A DNA stretch of 64,000 nucleotides from Variovorax flavidus (lineage in GTDB: Bacteria > Pseudomonadota > Gammaproteobacteria > Burkholderiales > Burkholderiaceae_C): the NCBI RefSeq assembly GCF_030317145.1, contig NZ_JASZYE010000001.1, positions 248,001-312,000 on the forward strand. The letters run 5' to 3'. The position numbers and the translations under genes are program-made. Every line of letters begins with the position of its first letter. Position 1 is the stretch's first letter. This document shows positions 1 through 9,105 of this stretch, in pieces. The notes under the pieces are model-generated. The model searched no databases. It was given only the letters and a program-made list of their open reading frames with translations, and was not told the origin of the DNA.

Positions 1-654
1 CGAGGGCTGTTTCTCGCCCAGCAGGTCCTTCTGAGCCTGCGCGAGCGAAATGCCTTCGCGCTCTGAACGGTCGTTGATCTGCTTCTGCACCAGGGGTGTC
101 AGCACCCAGCCGGGGCAGATCGCGTTGCTGGTGATGCCCGTGGTCGCTGTTTCGAGCGCAACCGACTTGGTGAACCCGACGATGCCGTGCTTGGCCGCGA
201 CGTACGCGGACTTCTGCGACGACGCGACCAGGCCGTGTGCCGATGCGATGTTGATGACGCGTCCCCAATTGGCCTCGCGCATCGCGGGGATCGCGAGGCG
301 GGTCGTGTGGAAGGCGCTGCTGAGATTGATGGCAATCACGGCGTCCCAGCGCTCGACCGGGAAGTCCTCCACGTTCGCGACGTGCTGGATGCCTGCGTTG
401 TTCACGAGCACATCGACACGCCCGAAGCGAGTGGCCGCAAACTTCATCATGTCCTCGATCTGCGCAGGTTTGCTCATGTCGGCGCCGTGATAGTCGACCT
501 GGACGTCGAGCGCGGCAATTTCAGCCTTCGCTCCCTCCACGTCGCCGAAGCCGTTGAGAACGATGTTCGCGCCATGTTGTGCGAGCGCTTTTGCGATACC
601 CAGTCCGATACCACTGGTGGACCCCGTGACAAGCGCGGTTTTGCCTTTGAGCAT
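1..654 (-). CDS. bdhA: 3-hydroxybutyrate dehydrogenase (SDR), 3' end cut by window edge
   Basis: Short-chain dehydrogenase that interconverts 3-hydroxybutyrate and acetoacetate with NAD, the last step of PHB and ketone-body use in the cytoplasm. The visible 218 residues hold the Rossmann glycine motif (GSTSGIG, about residues 11-17), the NNAG motif, and the catalytic Ser and YVAAK (Tyr, Lys). The family is normally about 260 residues, so roughly 40 C-terminal residues lie left of position 1. The ATG at 652-654 has GGAG nine bases upstream, and a GATAAT-like -10 lies near 693-698. It is divergent from relA. PhaR at 3.8 kb fits a PHB-using organism. The exact substrate is inferred from overall resemblance to BdhA. 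Confidence 0.85.
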   Translation of the reverse strand, partial: MLKGKTALVTGSTSGIGLGIAKALAQHGANIVLNGFGDVEGAKAEIAALDVQVDYHGADMSKPAQIEDMMKFAATRFGRVDVLVNNAGIQHVANVEDFPVERWDAVIAINLSSAFHTTRLAIPAMREANWGRVINIASAHGLVASSQKSAYVAAKHGIVGFTKSVALETATTGITSNAICPGWVLTPLVQKQINDRSEREGISLAQAQKDLLGEKQPS

Positions 655-759
655 GATGACAGTCTCCGAATGAATTAGGATGCAACGAGAGAATTATCTT
701 CATCGCGACCCCGCTTTTTCCATGACCGAGCTTGCCCTTTCAAACGCCCCGCGCGAGGC

Positions 760-3048
760 TTGCAAGCAGGCGACAGGGCGGCGGTCATTCATCCGGCATT
801 CGACACAGTGAAGCGCGAACAGACCAACCTGCACGTGCCTTCCTCGTCGGAACAGCTCGTGGTCGACTATCCGTTGTCGGCAGCGACGGCCGAGCGCACG
901 CCGGTCATGGAGAACATGTTGGCGCGTGCGCGCGCTTTCGCCGAGCCGCTGATCGCCGACGAAACGCTGGACACGGGCGAGAACACGCTCGCGCATGCCG
1001 ATGCGGTCGCCGCCATCGTCGCGTCGATGGGTGGGTCGGAGGCCATGCAGGCGGCCAGCTATCTGGTCTATTCGTGCCAGCACCTGAATCGGCCGGAGGA
1101 GGTGATCGCCAAGGTGTTTGGCGACAACTTCGCCGCGCTCGCGGTCGAGACCACCAAGCTGGTGCATGTTCAGAAGCAGGCGCGTTCTGCCACGGCGCAT
1201 GCGCATCTGGCGGACGGCGCCGGCACGCAGACGGAGAACGTGCGCAAGATGCTGCTCGCGTTCTCGCGCGACTTGCGCGTCGTGATGCTTCGGCTCGCTT
1301 CGCGTCTTCAGACGCTGCGGCATGCGGCGGCGAGCAAGCGGCCTCCACCCGAAAACGTCGCACGCGAGTCGCTTCAGGTGTTCGCGCCCCTGGCGAACCG
1401 GCTCGGCATCTGGCAGGTCAAGTGGGAGATCGAGGATCTTTCGTTCCGCTTCCTCGAGCCGGAGACCTACAAGCTCATCGCCCGTCTACTCGACGAGAAG
1501 CGCATCGAGCGCGAAGGCTACGTCGAGCAGTTGCGTACGCGCCTCGAACGCGAACTGGCAGCCGAAGGCATCAAGGCCACGGTGCAGGGGCGGCCGAAGA
1601 ACATCTACAGCATCGTCAAGAAGATGCGCGGGAAGTCGCTCGACTTCGCGCAGGTCTTCGACATCATGGCGCTGCGCGTCGTGGTCGCCGACGTCAAGGA
1701 CTGCTATGCGGCGCTCGCGTGGGTGCATTCGCATTTCCAGCCGATCGACGAAGAGTTCGACGACTACATCGCCAGGCCGAAACCCAATGGCTACCAGTCG
1801 CTCCACACCGTGGTGCGCGAAGTGGTCGACGGGCATGCCGGCAAGCCGATCGAGATCCAGATCCGCACCGAGGAAATGCACGACCACGCCGAGCACGGCG
1901 TGGCTGCGCACTGGGCGTACAAGGAAGCGGGCCACAAGGGCTATGCGGGTGTCTGGGCGACCGGTGAGTACGACGCCAAGATCGCCGTGCTTCGGCAACT
2001 CCTCGCGTGGGAGCGCGATCTATCTGGCGGCCAGCAGGGGCAGGGCCTTTTCGACGACCGCATCTATGTGCTGACGCCCGATGCCGCGATCGTCGAGTTG
2101 CCGCAGGGCGCGACGGCGGTGGACTTTGCCTACACGGTGCACACGAGTCTGGGCCACCGCTGTCGCGGGGCTCGCGTCGACGGCGCGATGGTGCCCCTCA
2201 ACACGCCGCTGCAGAACGGCCAGACCGTCGAGATCATCGCTGCGAAGGAAGGCGGTCCTTCGCGTGACTGGCTCAATGCCGAACTGGGCTACCTTGCAAG
2301 CCATCGGGCGCGTGCCAAGGTGCGGGCCTGGTTCAACGCACAGATCACGCACGAGACCGTGGCGCGCGGGCGCGAGGCGGTCGAAAAGCTGCTTCAGCGT
2401 GAAGGCAAGACAGCGTTGAAGCTCGAGGACCTCGCTTCGCAGCTGGGCTTCAAGTCGGCGGACAACTTGTTCGAAGTGGTGGGCAAGGACGAGTTTTCGC
2501 TTCGCAACATCGAGATGCTGCTGCGTCCGCCCGAACCCGCACCGGGACCGGACGACGGCGTCATCATCAAGAAGGCACGCGGCAGCGAGCAGTCGGGCCG
2601 CGGTGGCGTGCTGGTCGTCGGCGTTTCGTCGCTCATGACGCAACTCGCCAAGTGCTGCAGGCCTGCGCCGCCCGATGCCATCCGCGGCTTCGTGACCAAG
2701 GGCCACGGCGTGAGCATCCATCGTTCGGACTGCAGCAATTTCCGCACGATGGCGAGCCGCAATGCCGAGCGTGTCATCGATGTGGAGTGGGGCGCGCAGA
2801 AGGGCGACGCGGGCTCTGTCTATGCGGTCGATGTCGCTGTCGAGGCGGCCGACAGGCAAGGTCTGCTGCGCGATATCTCCGACGTGTTCGCACGCGAGAA
2901 GATGAATGTGATCGGCGTGCAGACGCAGTCGGTGAAGGGCACCGCGTGGATGACATTCACCATCGAGATCGCCGATGCGACGCGTCTCAAACAGGTACTC
3001 GCGGTCGTCGCGGCAGTGACCGGTGTGCGTTCTGCGCGACGCCGCTGA
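760..3048 (+). CDS. relA: (p)ppGpp synthetase RelA (degenerate hydrolase domain)
   Basis: Makes (p)ppGpp from ATP and GTP/GDP on stalled ribosomes (stringent response). Order of domains: degenerate HD hydrolase (about 60-220), synthetase (about 250-370), TGS (about 430-490), conserved Cys-Cys zinc-finger region (AKCCRP, about 630) and C-terminal ACT (about 690-762). The HD box that bifunctional SpoT/Rel enzymes need is replaced (YSCQHLN), so hydrolase activity should be absent. The synthetase has the acidic EFDD motif typical of monofunctional RelA rather than RxKD. No ATG is near the start: the frame opens at TTG 760, with GTG 808 (VKREQT) a good alternative and ATG 907 too internal. A separate SpoT must exist elsewhere to degrade the product. 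Confidence 0.93.
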   Translation: MQAGDRAAVIHPAFDTVKREQTNLHVPSSSEQLVVDYPLSAATAERTPVMENMLARARAFAEPLIADETLDTGENTLAHADAVAAIVASMGGSEAMQAASYLVYSCQHLNRPEEVIAKVFGDNFAALAVETTKLVHVQKQARSATAHAHLADGAGTQTENVRKMLLAFSRDLRVVMLRLASRLQTLRHAAASKRPPPENVARESLQVFAPLANRLGIWQVKWEIEDLSFRFLEPETYKLIARLLDEKRIEREGYVEQLRTRLERELAAEGIKATVQGRPKNIYSIVKKMRGKSLDFAQVFDIMALRVVVADVKDCYAALAWVHSHFQPIDEEFDDYIARPKPNGYQSLHTVVREVVDGHAGKPIEIQIRTEEMHDHAEHGVAAHWAYKEAGHKGYAGVWATGEYDAKIAVLRQLLAWERDLSGGQQGQGLFDDRIYVLTPDAAIVELPQGATAVDFAYTVHTSLGHRCRGARVDGAMVPLNTPLQNGQTVEIIAAKEGGPSRDWLNAELGYLASHRARAKVRAWFNAQITHETVARGREAVEKLLQREGKTALKLEDLASQLGFKSADNLFEVVGKDEFSLRNIEMLLRPPEPAPGPDDGVIIKKARGSEQSGRGGVLVVGVSSLMTQLAKCCRPAPPDAIRGFVTKGHGVSIHRSDCSNFRTMASRNAERVIDVEWGAQKGDAGSVYAVDVAVEAADRQGLLRDISDVFAREKMNVIGVQTQSVKGTAWMTFTIEIADATRLKQVLAVVAAVTGVRSARRR

Positions 3049-3068
3049 AAAGTGGTCCCGCATCCTGC

Positions 3069-3074
3069 TACAAT
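3069..3074 (+). promoter_or_regulatory. -10 element of tRNA-Val promoter
   Basis: TACAAT matches the sigma70 -10 consensus in five of six bases and lies 23 bases before the tRNA 5' end. The -35 region is weak (TGAAAA at about 3047-3052, overlapping the relA stop). Inferred from position only. Confidence 0.4.
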
Positions 3075-3097
3075 TGCGGCTTCTCGGACACATCCTT

Positions 3098-3174
3098 AGG
3101 CGCGTAGCTCAGCTGGTTAGAGCACCACCTTGACATGGTGGGGGTCGTTGGTTCGAGTCCAATCGCGCCTACCA
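3098..3174 (+). tRNA. tRNA-Val (GAC)
   Basis: Complete cloverleaf with encoded CCA end (3172-3174). The acceptor stem AGGCGCG pairs with CGCGCCT. D arm is GCTC/GAGC, anticodon stem CCACC/GGTGG with loop TTGACAT (anticodon GAC), and T arm GTTGG/CCAAT with TTCGAGT loop. It reads GUC and GUU valine codons. It sits alone between relA and a zinc-ribbon gene. Confidence 0.97.
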
Positions 3175-3180
3175 ATTTTC

Positions 3181-3225
3181 TTTGATCCAGCGTCCGCTTA
3201 ACCACCGGACGCGCAGCGGATCAAA
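3181..3225. repeat. Imperfect inverted repeat downstream of tRNA-Val
   Basis: Two nested arms: TTTGATCC (3181-3188) with GGATCAAA (3218-3225), and GCGTCCG (3190-3196) with CGGACGC (3206-3212). The loop is 9 bases, and a 1-base bulge faces a 5-base bulge. No T tract follows on either strand, so it is not a classical intrinsic terminator. It could protect or process the tRNA 3' trailer, or be a relic of an integration site. The rest of the gap to 3355 has a consensus -35 TTGACA (3315-3320) without a good -10 and no other recognisable element. Confidence 0.55.
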
Positions 3226-3355
3226 AACCTTCCAAACCCCAGTAATTCGGCATAGCTCCCTCCTCGGTGCTATGGCCTTCGGCCGCTGGCGGTTCGACCT
3301 TCAGTTGTGGTAACTTGACAATTCGTCACGTTCAAGCATCTGACTCAGGGAACCG

Positions 3356-3724
3356 ATGAATACTCCGGCAGTCGAGATTGATCCTTCGCTGGAAGAGCTT
3401 CGCATCGCAGCGCTGGTTCGACAGGCGCCCCTCGAATTTGCGCGCGTGGTCTACGGGCTGAACGATCGCGCGAATGGCCGGGCGGGCACGATGGCGGCGG
3501 AAGACGTCGCGCGCACGGAGCGCCAAGGCGTTCCCGTCACGCGCGAGCGCGCCGAGCAGCGGGCCCGAGCCTACCTGCCGCTGGCGGGTCAGGAGCATTG
3601 CCCCCGCTGCTGGGTATTCAACGGCACCAAGAGCCCATTGCAATACCGCGAAGCGACCGGCGAGCGCCCCGAATCGGGCTCTTGCAAGGTCTGTGGCGCC
3701 GAGTACGCAACCTCGCTGGACTGA
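3356..3724 (+). CDS. Small zinc-ribbon protein of unknown function
   Basis: A 122-residue soluble protein. I do not recognise a named family. The C-terminal third carries two CxxC pairs (CPRC at about 82-85 and CKVC at about 109-112), spaced as in a zinc ribbon, and the N-terminal part is acidic and charged with no membrane segment. The ATG has AGGGAA just upstream. It lies between tRNA-Val and phaR, and I recall similar small proteins at this place in related genomes. A nucleic-acid-binding or metal-binding role is possible, but nothing here fixes it. Confidence 0.65.
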   Translation: MNTPAVEIDPSLEELRIAALVRQAPLEFARVVYGLNDRANGRAGTMAAEDVARTERQGVPVTRERAEQRARAYLPLAGQEHCPRCWVFNGTKSPLQYREATGERPESGSCKVCGAEYATSLD

Positions 3725-3822
3725 CGCGCTTCGCCGGTCAGGGTAAACCTTGGCGCGGTGTAACAAAACCGCTCCCTAGAATTGCTCGCGCGTCCATGGT
3801 GCGAAATCTCAAGGAGTCCCTA

Positions 3823-4356
3823 GTGCAGAGCAAGAAGTCCGGTGCCAAGCCGGTCCAGCGGGTGATCAAGAAGTATCCGAACCGAAGGCTCTACGACACG
3901 GAAACCTCCAGCTACATCACCCTTGCCGAGGTGAAGCAGCTCGTCATGAACAAGGCGTCGTTCGTGGTCCGCGATGCCAAGACCGGCGACGACCTGACCC
4001 GCAGCATCCTGCTGCAGGTCATTCTCGAGGAAGAGGCCGGCGGGGCGCCGATGTTCACCGAACAGGTCCTGGCCAGCATCATCCGGTTCTACGGCCAGAC
4101 GATGCAGAGCTACATGGGCCCCTATCTGGAGAAGAACATCCAGGCGATGGCCGAGGTGCAGGCGCAACTTGCCGAAAAATCCGAAGGCATCACCCCCGAA
4201 ATGTGGTCGAAGTTCATGACGATGCAGTCCCCGATGCTGCAAGGATTGATGGGCAACTACGTCGAGCAGTCCAAGAACGTCTTCCTGCAGATGCAGGAGC
4301 AGATGCAGAAGAACACCGAGCAGGTTCTGGGCGCATTTGGCATCAAGCGACCCTGA
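3823..4356 (+). CDS. phaR: Polyhydroxyalkanoate synthesis repressor PhaR
   Basis: Transcriptional repressor that binds PHB and DNA and controls phasin and PHB synthesis genes. The N-terminus holds the hallmark DNA-binding domain (KKYPNRRLYDTETSSYITL, about 14-32), followed by the PHB-accumulation regulatory region and a Gln/Met-rich C-terminal helix. I chose GTG 3823 because AAGGAG (3811-3816) lies six bases upstream. An in-frame ATG at 3796 would put this Shine-Dalgarno inside the gene. Length is 177 residues, usual for the family. A TAGAAT -10-like box lies at 3777-3782. The pha genes themselves are not in the window. Confidence 0.93.
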   Translation: MQSKKSGAKPVQRVIKKYPNRRLYDTETSSYITLAEVKQLVMNKASFVVRDAKTGDDLTRSILLQVILEEEAGGAPMFTEQVLASIIRFYGQTMQSYMGPYLEKNIQAMAEVQAQLAEKSEGITPEMWSKFMTMQSPMLQGLMGNYVEQSKNVFLQMQEQMQKNTEQVLGAFGIKRP

Positions 4357-4396
4357 AACCGGGCACGGTGGCCGATAGCTGGGACAATAGGGGGAT

Positions 4397-5803
4397 ATGA
4401 GCGAAGTTGCCTCCCCCGAACGAATTGCCGCGCCGGCAGCCCCCAAAGTCGGCTTTGTGAGCCTGGGCTGTCCCAAGGCATTGACCGATTCCGAACTGAT
4501 CCTGACCCAACTGAGTGCCGAGGGCTACGAAACCTCCAAGACTTTCGAGGGTGCCGACCTCGTGATCGTGAACACCTGCGGCTTCATTGACGATGCCGTC
4601 AAGGAAAGCCTCGATACGATCGGCGAAGCCCTCGCGGGCAATGGCCGCGTGATCGTGACCGGCTGCCTCGGCGCCAAGACGGGCGAGGAGGGGGGTAATC
4701 TGGTCCGCCAGATGCACCCCAGCGTGCTCGCCGTCACCGGGCCGCATGCGACGCAGGAAGTGATGGACGCGGTCCATGCGAATCTGCCGAAACCGCACGA
4801 TCCCTTCATCGACCTGGTGCCGCAGGCCTTCGGCATTGCCGGCCTGAAGCTCACGCCGCGCCACTACGCCTATTTGAAGATCAGCGAGGGCTGCAATCAC
4901 CGTTGCACCTTCTGCATCATCCCGTCGATGCGCGGTGACCTCGTGTCGCGTCCGGTCGGCGATGTGCTGTCGGAAGCCAAGGCGCTGTTCGAAGGCGGCG
5001 TGAAGGAACTGCTGGTGATCAGCCAGGATACTTCCGCCTACGGGGTGGACGTGAAGTACCGCACAGGCTTCTGGGACGGCAAGCCGGTCAAGACGCGGAT
5101 GCTCGAACTCGTGCGTACGCTGGGCGAGATCGCCGAACCCTACGGCGCCTGGGTGCGGTTGCACTACGTGTATCCCTATCCGAGCGTCGACGAAGTCATC
5201 CCGCTGATGGCCAGCGGCCAGGTGCTGCCTTATCTCGACGTGCCGCTGCAGCACAGCCACCCCGATGTGCTCCGGCGCATGAAGAGGCCTGCGAGCGGCC
5301 AGAAGAACCTGGAGCGCATCGCGCGCTGGCGCGAGGTGTGCCCGGAACTCGTGATCCGAAGCACCTTCATCGCCGGCTTTCCCGGTGAGACGGAGGAAGA
5401 GTTCGAGCACCTGCTTGACTTCATCCGCGAGGCGGAAATCGATCGTGCAGGCTGTTTTGCCTACAGCCCGGTCCAGGGCGCGGCCGCGAACGACATTCCT
5501 GGCATGCTGCCCGAGGCCGAGCGGGAGGCCCGGCGCGCGCGCTTCATGGAAGTCGCGGAGGCCGTGTCGATCGCGAAGCTGCGCAAGCGCATCGGCGCGA
5601 CGATGCAGGTGCTGGTGGATTCGGCGCCCGGCATGGGGCGCAAGGGAGGCGTGGGTCGCACTTACGCCGACGCTCCGGAGATCGACGGCATCGTTCGTCT
5701 GCTGCCGCCCGAAAAGATCAGCAAGACGCTGAAGGTCGGCGAGTTCACGCGTGCTCGCATCGTGGGTGCAGAGGGACACGACCTGATCGCCTTGCCCATC
5801 TGA
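4397..5803 (+). CDS. rimO: Ribosomal protein S12 methylthiotransferase RimO
   Basis: Radical-SAM enzyme that adds a beta-methylthio group to the conserved Asp of ribosomal protein S12. Three domains are visible. The N-terminal UPF0004 domain has cluster cysteines in SLGCPKA, VNTCGF and TGCLG. The radical-SAM core has CNHRCTFC (Cys at about 166, 170 and 173). The C-terminal TRAM domain covers about 395-465. The 468-residue length is slightly longer than the usual ~440 because of an N-terminal extension. The ATG at 4397 follows phaR by 40 bases, so co-transcription is likely. Confidence 0.95.
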   Translation: MSEVASPERIAAPAAPKVGFVSLGCPKALTDSELILTQLSAEGYETSKTFEGADLVIVNTCGFIDDAVKESLDTIGEALAGNGRVIVTGCLGAKTGEEGGNLVRQMHPSVLAVTGPHATQEVMDAVHANLPKPHDPFIDLVPQAFGIAGLKLTPRHYAYLKISEGCNHRCTFCIIPSMRGDLVSRPVGDVLSEAKALFEGGVKELLVISQDTSAYGVDVKYRTGFWDGKPVKTRMLELVRTLGEIAEPYGAWVRLHYVYPYPSVDEVIPLMASGQVLPYLDVPLQHSHPDVLRRMKRPASGQKNLERIARWREVCPELVIRSTFIAGFPGETEEEFEHLLDFIREAEIDRAGCFAYSPVQGAAANDIPGMLPEAEREARRARFMEVAEAVSIAKLRKRIGATMQVLVDSAPGMGRKGGVGRTYADAPEIDGIVRLLPPEKISKTLKVGEFTRARIVGAEGHDLIALPI

Positions 5804-5829
5804 TGCCGTCGACAAATCAGACGGCCAAG

Positions 5830-5856
5830 AAAAAAGCCACCGGAGACCGGTGGCTT
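5830..5856 (-). terminator. Intrinsic terminator of tRNA-Leu (minus strand)
   Basis: A 10-bp perfect stem, AAGCCACCGG with CCGGTGGCTT, with a 3-base loop. On the minus strand it runs straight into TTTTTT, a textbook rho-independent terminator for the tRNA-Leu transcript. On the plus strand there is no T tract beyond TT, so it may only partly stop rimO. Confidence 0.88.
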
Positions 5857-5890
5857 GAATCGAAAGACCCTGGAAGGGTGTATATAAACT

Positions 5891-5975
<85 letters not shown>

Positions 5976-6002
5976 CCACATACCTGCCGAAGCAGTTATG
6001 TT

Positions 6003-8312
6003 TTGAATTTCAGGAAAGAAAGAGATCATATCATCAAAAACATAGGCCATACCAGCGGCTTGCTGGATGAAGTTGAAGGCACGGTCCAAGGACATCGCGA
6101 CGGACACGGTTTCGTGCAGCGGGACGACGGTGAAGCCGACATCTATTTACCCCCCAACGAGATGCGCGCGGTGCTGCACAAGGACCGCGTCAAGGCGCGC
6201 GTGGTGCGCCAGGACCGACGTGGTCGTCCTGAGGGCCGCGTGGTCGAGATCGTCGAGCGACCCGAGCAGCCCATCATTGGCCGGCTGCTGCACGAAGGCG
6301 GCGTCTGGCTTGTGGCGCCCGAGGACAAGCGCTATGGACAGGATGTCCTGATTCCCAAGGGTGCGACCGGCACCGCGAAGGTGGGCCAGGTCGTGGTCGT
6401 GCAGTTGACCGAGCCTCCCGCACTGTTCGGCCAGCCGGTCGGACGCGTGACGGAAGTGCTCGGCGAGATCGACGATCCCGGCATGGAGATCGAGATCGCG
6501 GTGCGCAAGTACGGTGTGCCGCACGAGTTCTCCGAGGCATGCCTTGCCGAAGCGAAGGCGCTGCCGGACAAGGTGCGCCCTGCCGACAAGAAGGGCCGCA
6601 TCGACCTGACCGACATTCCGTTGGTGACCATCGACGGCGAAGACGCACGCGACTTCGACGATGCCGTGTACTGCGAGCCTGCCAAGGTCGGTCGCGGCAA
6701 GGGCTGGCGGCTGCTGGTCGCGATTGCCGACGTCAGCGCCTATGTGCAGACCGGCTCCGCGATCGACATCGATGCCTACGACCGCGCGACCAGCGTGTAC
6801 TTCCCGCGTCGCGTGATTCCGATGCTGCCGGAAAAGCTGTCGAACGGCTTGTGCTCGCTCAATCCCGAGGTCGAACGCCTGTGCATGGTGTGCGACATGC
6901 TGGTGGCTGCAGATGGCGAGATCTACGCCTACCAGTTCTATCCCGCGGTGATGCGGAGCCACGCGCGCTTCACGTACACCGAGGTGGCCGCCATCCTCGG
7001 CAACACGCGCGGGCCTGAGGCGCTGAAGCGCAAGGAGCGCGTGAAGGACCTGTTGAACCTGGCCGATGTCTATCGTGCGCTGCTCAAGCAGCGGTCGAAG
7101 CGCGGTGCGGTCGACTTCGAGACCACCGAGACGCAGATCATCTGCGACGATGCCGGGCGCATCGAGAAGATCGTGCCGCGCACCCGCAATGAAGCGCACC
7201 GCCTGATCGAGGAAGCGATGTTGGCAGCCAATGTCTGCAGCGCCGATTTCATCGCAGAGGGCAAGCATCCGGGCCTGTACCGCGTGCACGAAGGCCCGAC
7301 GCCCGAGAAGAAGGAGATCCTGCGCGGCTATCTCAAGGCCATGGGCGTGGGCCTCTCGATCACGGACGACCCCAAGCCTGGGGAGTTCCAGGCCATTGCC
7401 GACGCGACCAAGGAGCGTCCGGATGCGCAGCAGATCCACACCATGCTGCTGCGCTCGATGCAGCAGGCGATCTACACGCCCATCAACAGCGGCCACTTCG
7501 GACTTGCGTACGAGGCCTACACCCATTTCACGAGCCCGATCAGGCGCTATCCCGACCTGCTCGTGCATCGCGTGATCAAGGCCATCCTGGGCAGGACCAA
7601 GTACCAGCTGCCGATGCTGCCGACACCCGGCGAGGCGCATGCCAAGCTGGCGAAGCGGCTCGCTTCGCGCGTCAAGTCGCCCACGTCCAAGCCGCAAAAG
7701 GCCACCGTTGCGCCGAGCAAGGAAGTGCTGGCATGGGAAGCCGCCGGCCTGCATTGCAGCGCCAACGAGCGGCGCGCCGACGAGGCCAGCCGCGACGTCG
7801 AGGCATGGCTCAAGTGCAAGTACATGCGCGAGCATCTCGGCGAGGAGTACGGCGGTGTGGTCACAGCGGCCACCACCTTCGGTATCTTCGTCACGCTCGA
7901 CGCGATGTACGTCGAAGGACTGGTTCACATCACCGAACTCGGGGGCGAGTACTTCAAGTTCGACGAGCAGCGCCAGGAACTGCGCGGCGAGCGCACCGGC
8001 ATTCGCTATGCCATCGGAACACGTGTGCGCGTGCAGGTGAGCCGCGTCGACCTGGACGGCCGCAAGATCGATTTCCGCCTGGTGCGCGAAGGCGAGGAAT
8101 TGAGCACGCGGGCCATGAAGGACAAGGGCGCTGCACCGACCGGCGTACCTGCGAAGGCCTCGGCCAAGCGCAGCGCGCGAAACAAGCCCGAGGCCGCGGT
8201 CGAGCGGCCCGATCGTGCTGCTGCGGGCGCGCCACAATCGGCGATGCAGGCCTTCAGGACAGCGGTCAAGAAGGCTGCGAACAAGATGAAGGGGCGCAAG
8301 CCGCGCCGTTGA
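6003..8312 (+). CDS. rnr: Ribonuclease R
   Basis: Processive 3'-5' exoribonuclease that degrades structured RNA. An OB-fold cold-shock domain (GTVQGHRDGHGFV, about 26-38), a catalytic RNB domain (IDGEDARDFDDAVY, with the metal-binding Asp cluster, about 210-545), a C-terminal S1 domain (about 615-700) and a basic Lys/Arg-rich tail are visible. The start is uncertain. No in-frame ATG precedes the first domain; the frame opens at TTG 6003, and TTG 6060 is the other candidate. Neither has a clear ribosome site. The N-terminal helix-turn-helix of the enterobacterial enzyme is missing. The start region abuts the oppositely oriented tRNA-Leu. Confidence 0.92.
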   Translation: MNFRKERDHIIKNIGHTSGLLDEVEGTVQGHRDGHGFVQRDDGEADIYLPPNEMRAVLHKDRVKARVVRQDRRGRPEGRVVEIVERPEQPIIGRLLHEGGVWLVAPEDKRYGQDVLIPKGATGTAKVGQVVVVQLTEPPALFGQPVGRVTEVLGEIDDPGMEIEIAVRKYGVPHEFSEACLAEAKALPDKVRPADKKGRIDLTDIPLVTIDGEDARDFDDAVYCEPAKVGRGKGWRLLVAIADVSAYVQTGSAIDIDAYDRATSVYFPRRVIPMLPEKLSNGLCSLNPEVERLCMVCDMLVAADGEIYAYQFYPAVMRSHARFTYTEVAAILGNTRGPEALKRKERVKDLLNLADVYRALLKQRSKRGAVDFETTETQIICDDAGRIEKIVPRTRNEAHRLIEEAMLAANVCSADFIAEGKHPGLYRVHEGPTPEKKEILRGYLKAMGVGLSITDDPKPGEFQAIADATKERPDAQQIHTMLLRSMQQAIYTPINSGHFGLAYEAYTHFTSPIRRYPDLLVHRVIKAILGRTKYQLPMLPTPGEAHAKLAKRLASRVKSPTSKPQKATVAPSKEVLAWEAAGLHCSANERRADEASRDVEAWLKCKYMREHLGEEYGGVVTAATTFGIFVTLDAMYVEGLVHITELGGEYFKFDEQRQELRGERTGIRYAIGTRVRVQVSRVDLDGRKIDFRLVREGEELSTRAMKDKGAAPTGVPAKASAKRSARNKPEAAVERPDRAAAGAPQSAMQAFRTAVKKAANKMKGRKPRR

Positions 8313-8327
8313 TCAAAGGAGATACGA

Positions 8328-9089
8328 ATGAGCGTTGAGAAGAAGGGTCGCATCGCGATCGTCACGGGCGCGGGCACCGGTATTGGCCGTTCTGCCGCGC
8401 TGGCGTTGCTCGGCGATGGCTGGAGCGTTGTGCTGGCGGGCCGCCGCCTGGAGCCGTTGGAGCAGGTGGCAGAGGAATCGGGCGCTGGCGCGCGCGCCTT
8501 CGCGGTGCCGACCGATGTCGCCAATCCGGAGTCCGTGCAGGCGCTGTTCGCTGCGGCGGTCGAGCGCTTCGGTCGCGTGGACCTGCTCTTCAACAACGCC
8601 GGCGTGGGCAACCCGCCCGGGCCGTTCGAGGATTGGACGCCCGAGCAGTGGCGCGGCGTCGTCGACATCAACCTGAGCGGCATGTTCTATTGCATCCAGC
8701 AGGCATTTCGCACGATGAAGGCGCAAACGCCGCAGGGCGGTCGCATCATCAATAACGGATCGATTTCCGCGACCGCTCCGCGACCCAACTCGATCGCCTA
8801 CACGTCGACCAAGCATGCGGTCGAGGGGCTCACCAAGACGGCGTCGCTGGATGGGCGCAAGCACGACATCGCAGTGGGTCAGATCGATGTCGGCAATGCG
8901 CTGACGGAACTCGCCGCGCGCATGGCCAAGGGCGTGCCGCAGGCCAACGGCGAAATCGCGATCGAGCCGGTGATGGATGTGTCCATCGTCGGCCAGTCGG
9001 TGCTCTACATGGCCAACTTGCCGCTGGAGGCGAATGTGCTCTTCCACACGGTGATGGCCACCAAGATGCCCTTCGTCGGTCGCGGGTAG
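8328..9089 (+). CDS. SDR family oxidoreductase
   Basis: A 253-residue classical short-chain dehydrogenase. It shows the TGAGTGIG cofactor motif (about 13-20), NNAG (about 90), the catalytic Ser in NNGSIS, and YTSTK (Tyr and Lys). The residue after the second beta-strand is Arg (AGRR), which suggests NADP rather than NAD. AAAGGAG lies seven bases before the ATG, and the gene follows rnr by 15 bases, so it is probably in the same transcript. The substrate cannot be told from the sequence. Confidence 0.85.
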   Translation: MSVEKKGRIAIVTGAGTGIGRSAALALLGDGWSVVLAGRRLEPLEQVAEESGAGARAFAVPTDVANPESVQALFAAAVERFGRVDLLFNNAGVGNPPGPFEDWTPEQWRGVVDINLSGMFYCIQQAFRTMKAQTPQGGRIINNGSISATAPRPNSIAYTSTKHAVEGLTKTASLDGRKHDIAVGQIDVGNALTELAARMAKGVPQANGEIAIEPVMDVSIVGQSVLYMANLPLEANVLFHTVMATKMPFVGRG

Positions 9090-9105
9090 AGGGCGCTCTG
9101 CGGCG

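Noticed and set aside
6147..8237. Long minus-strand frame opposite rnr
   Set aside because: Antisense shadow with repetitive His/Gln/Arg composition and no recognisable motif.
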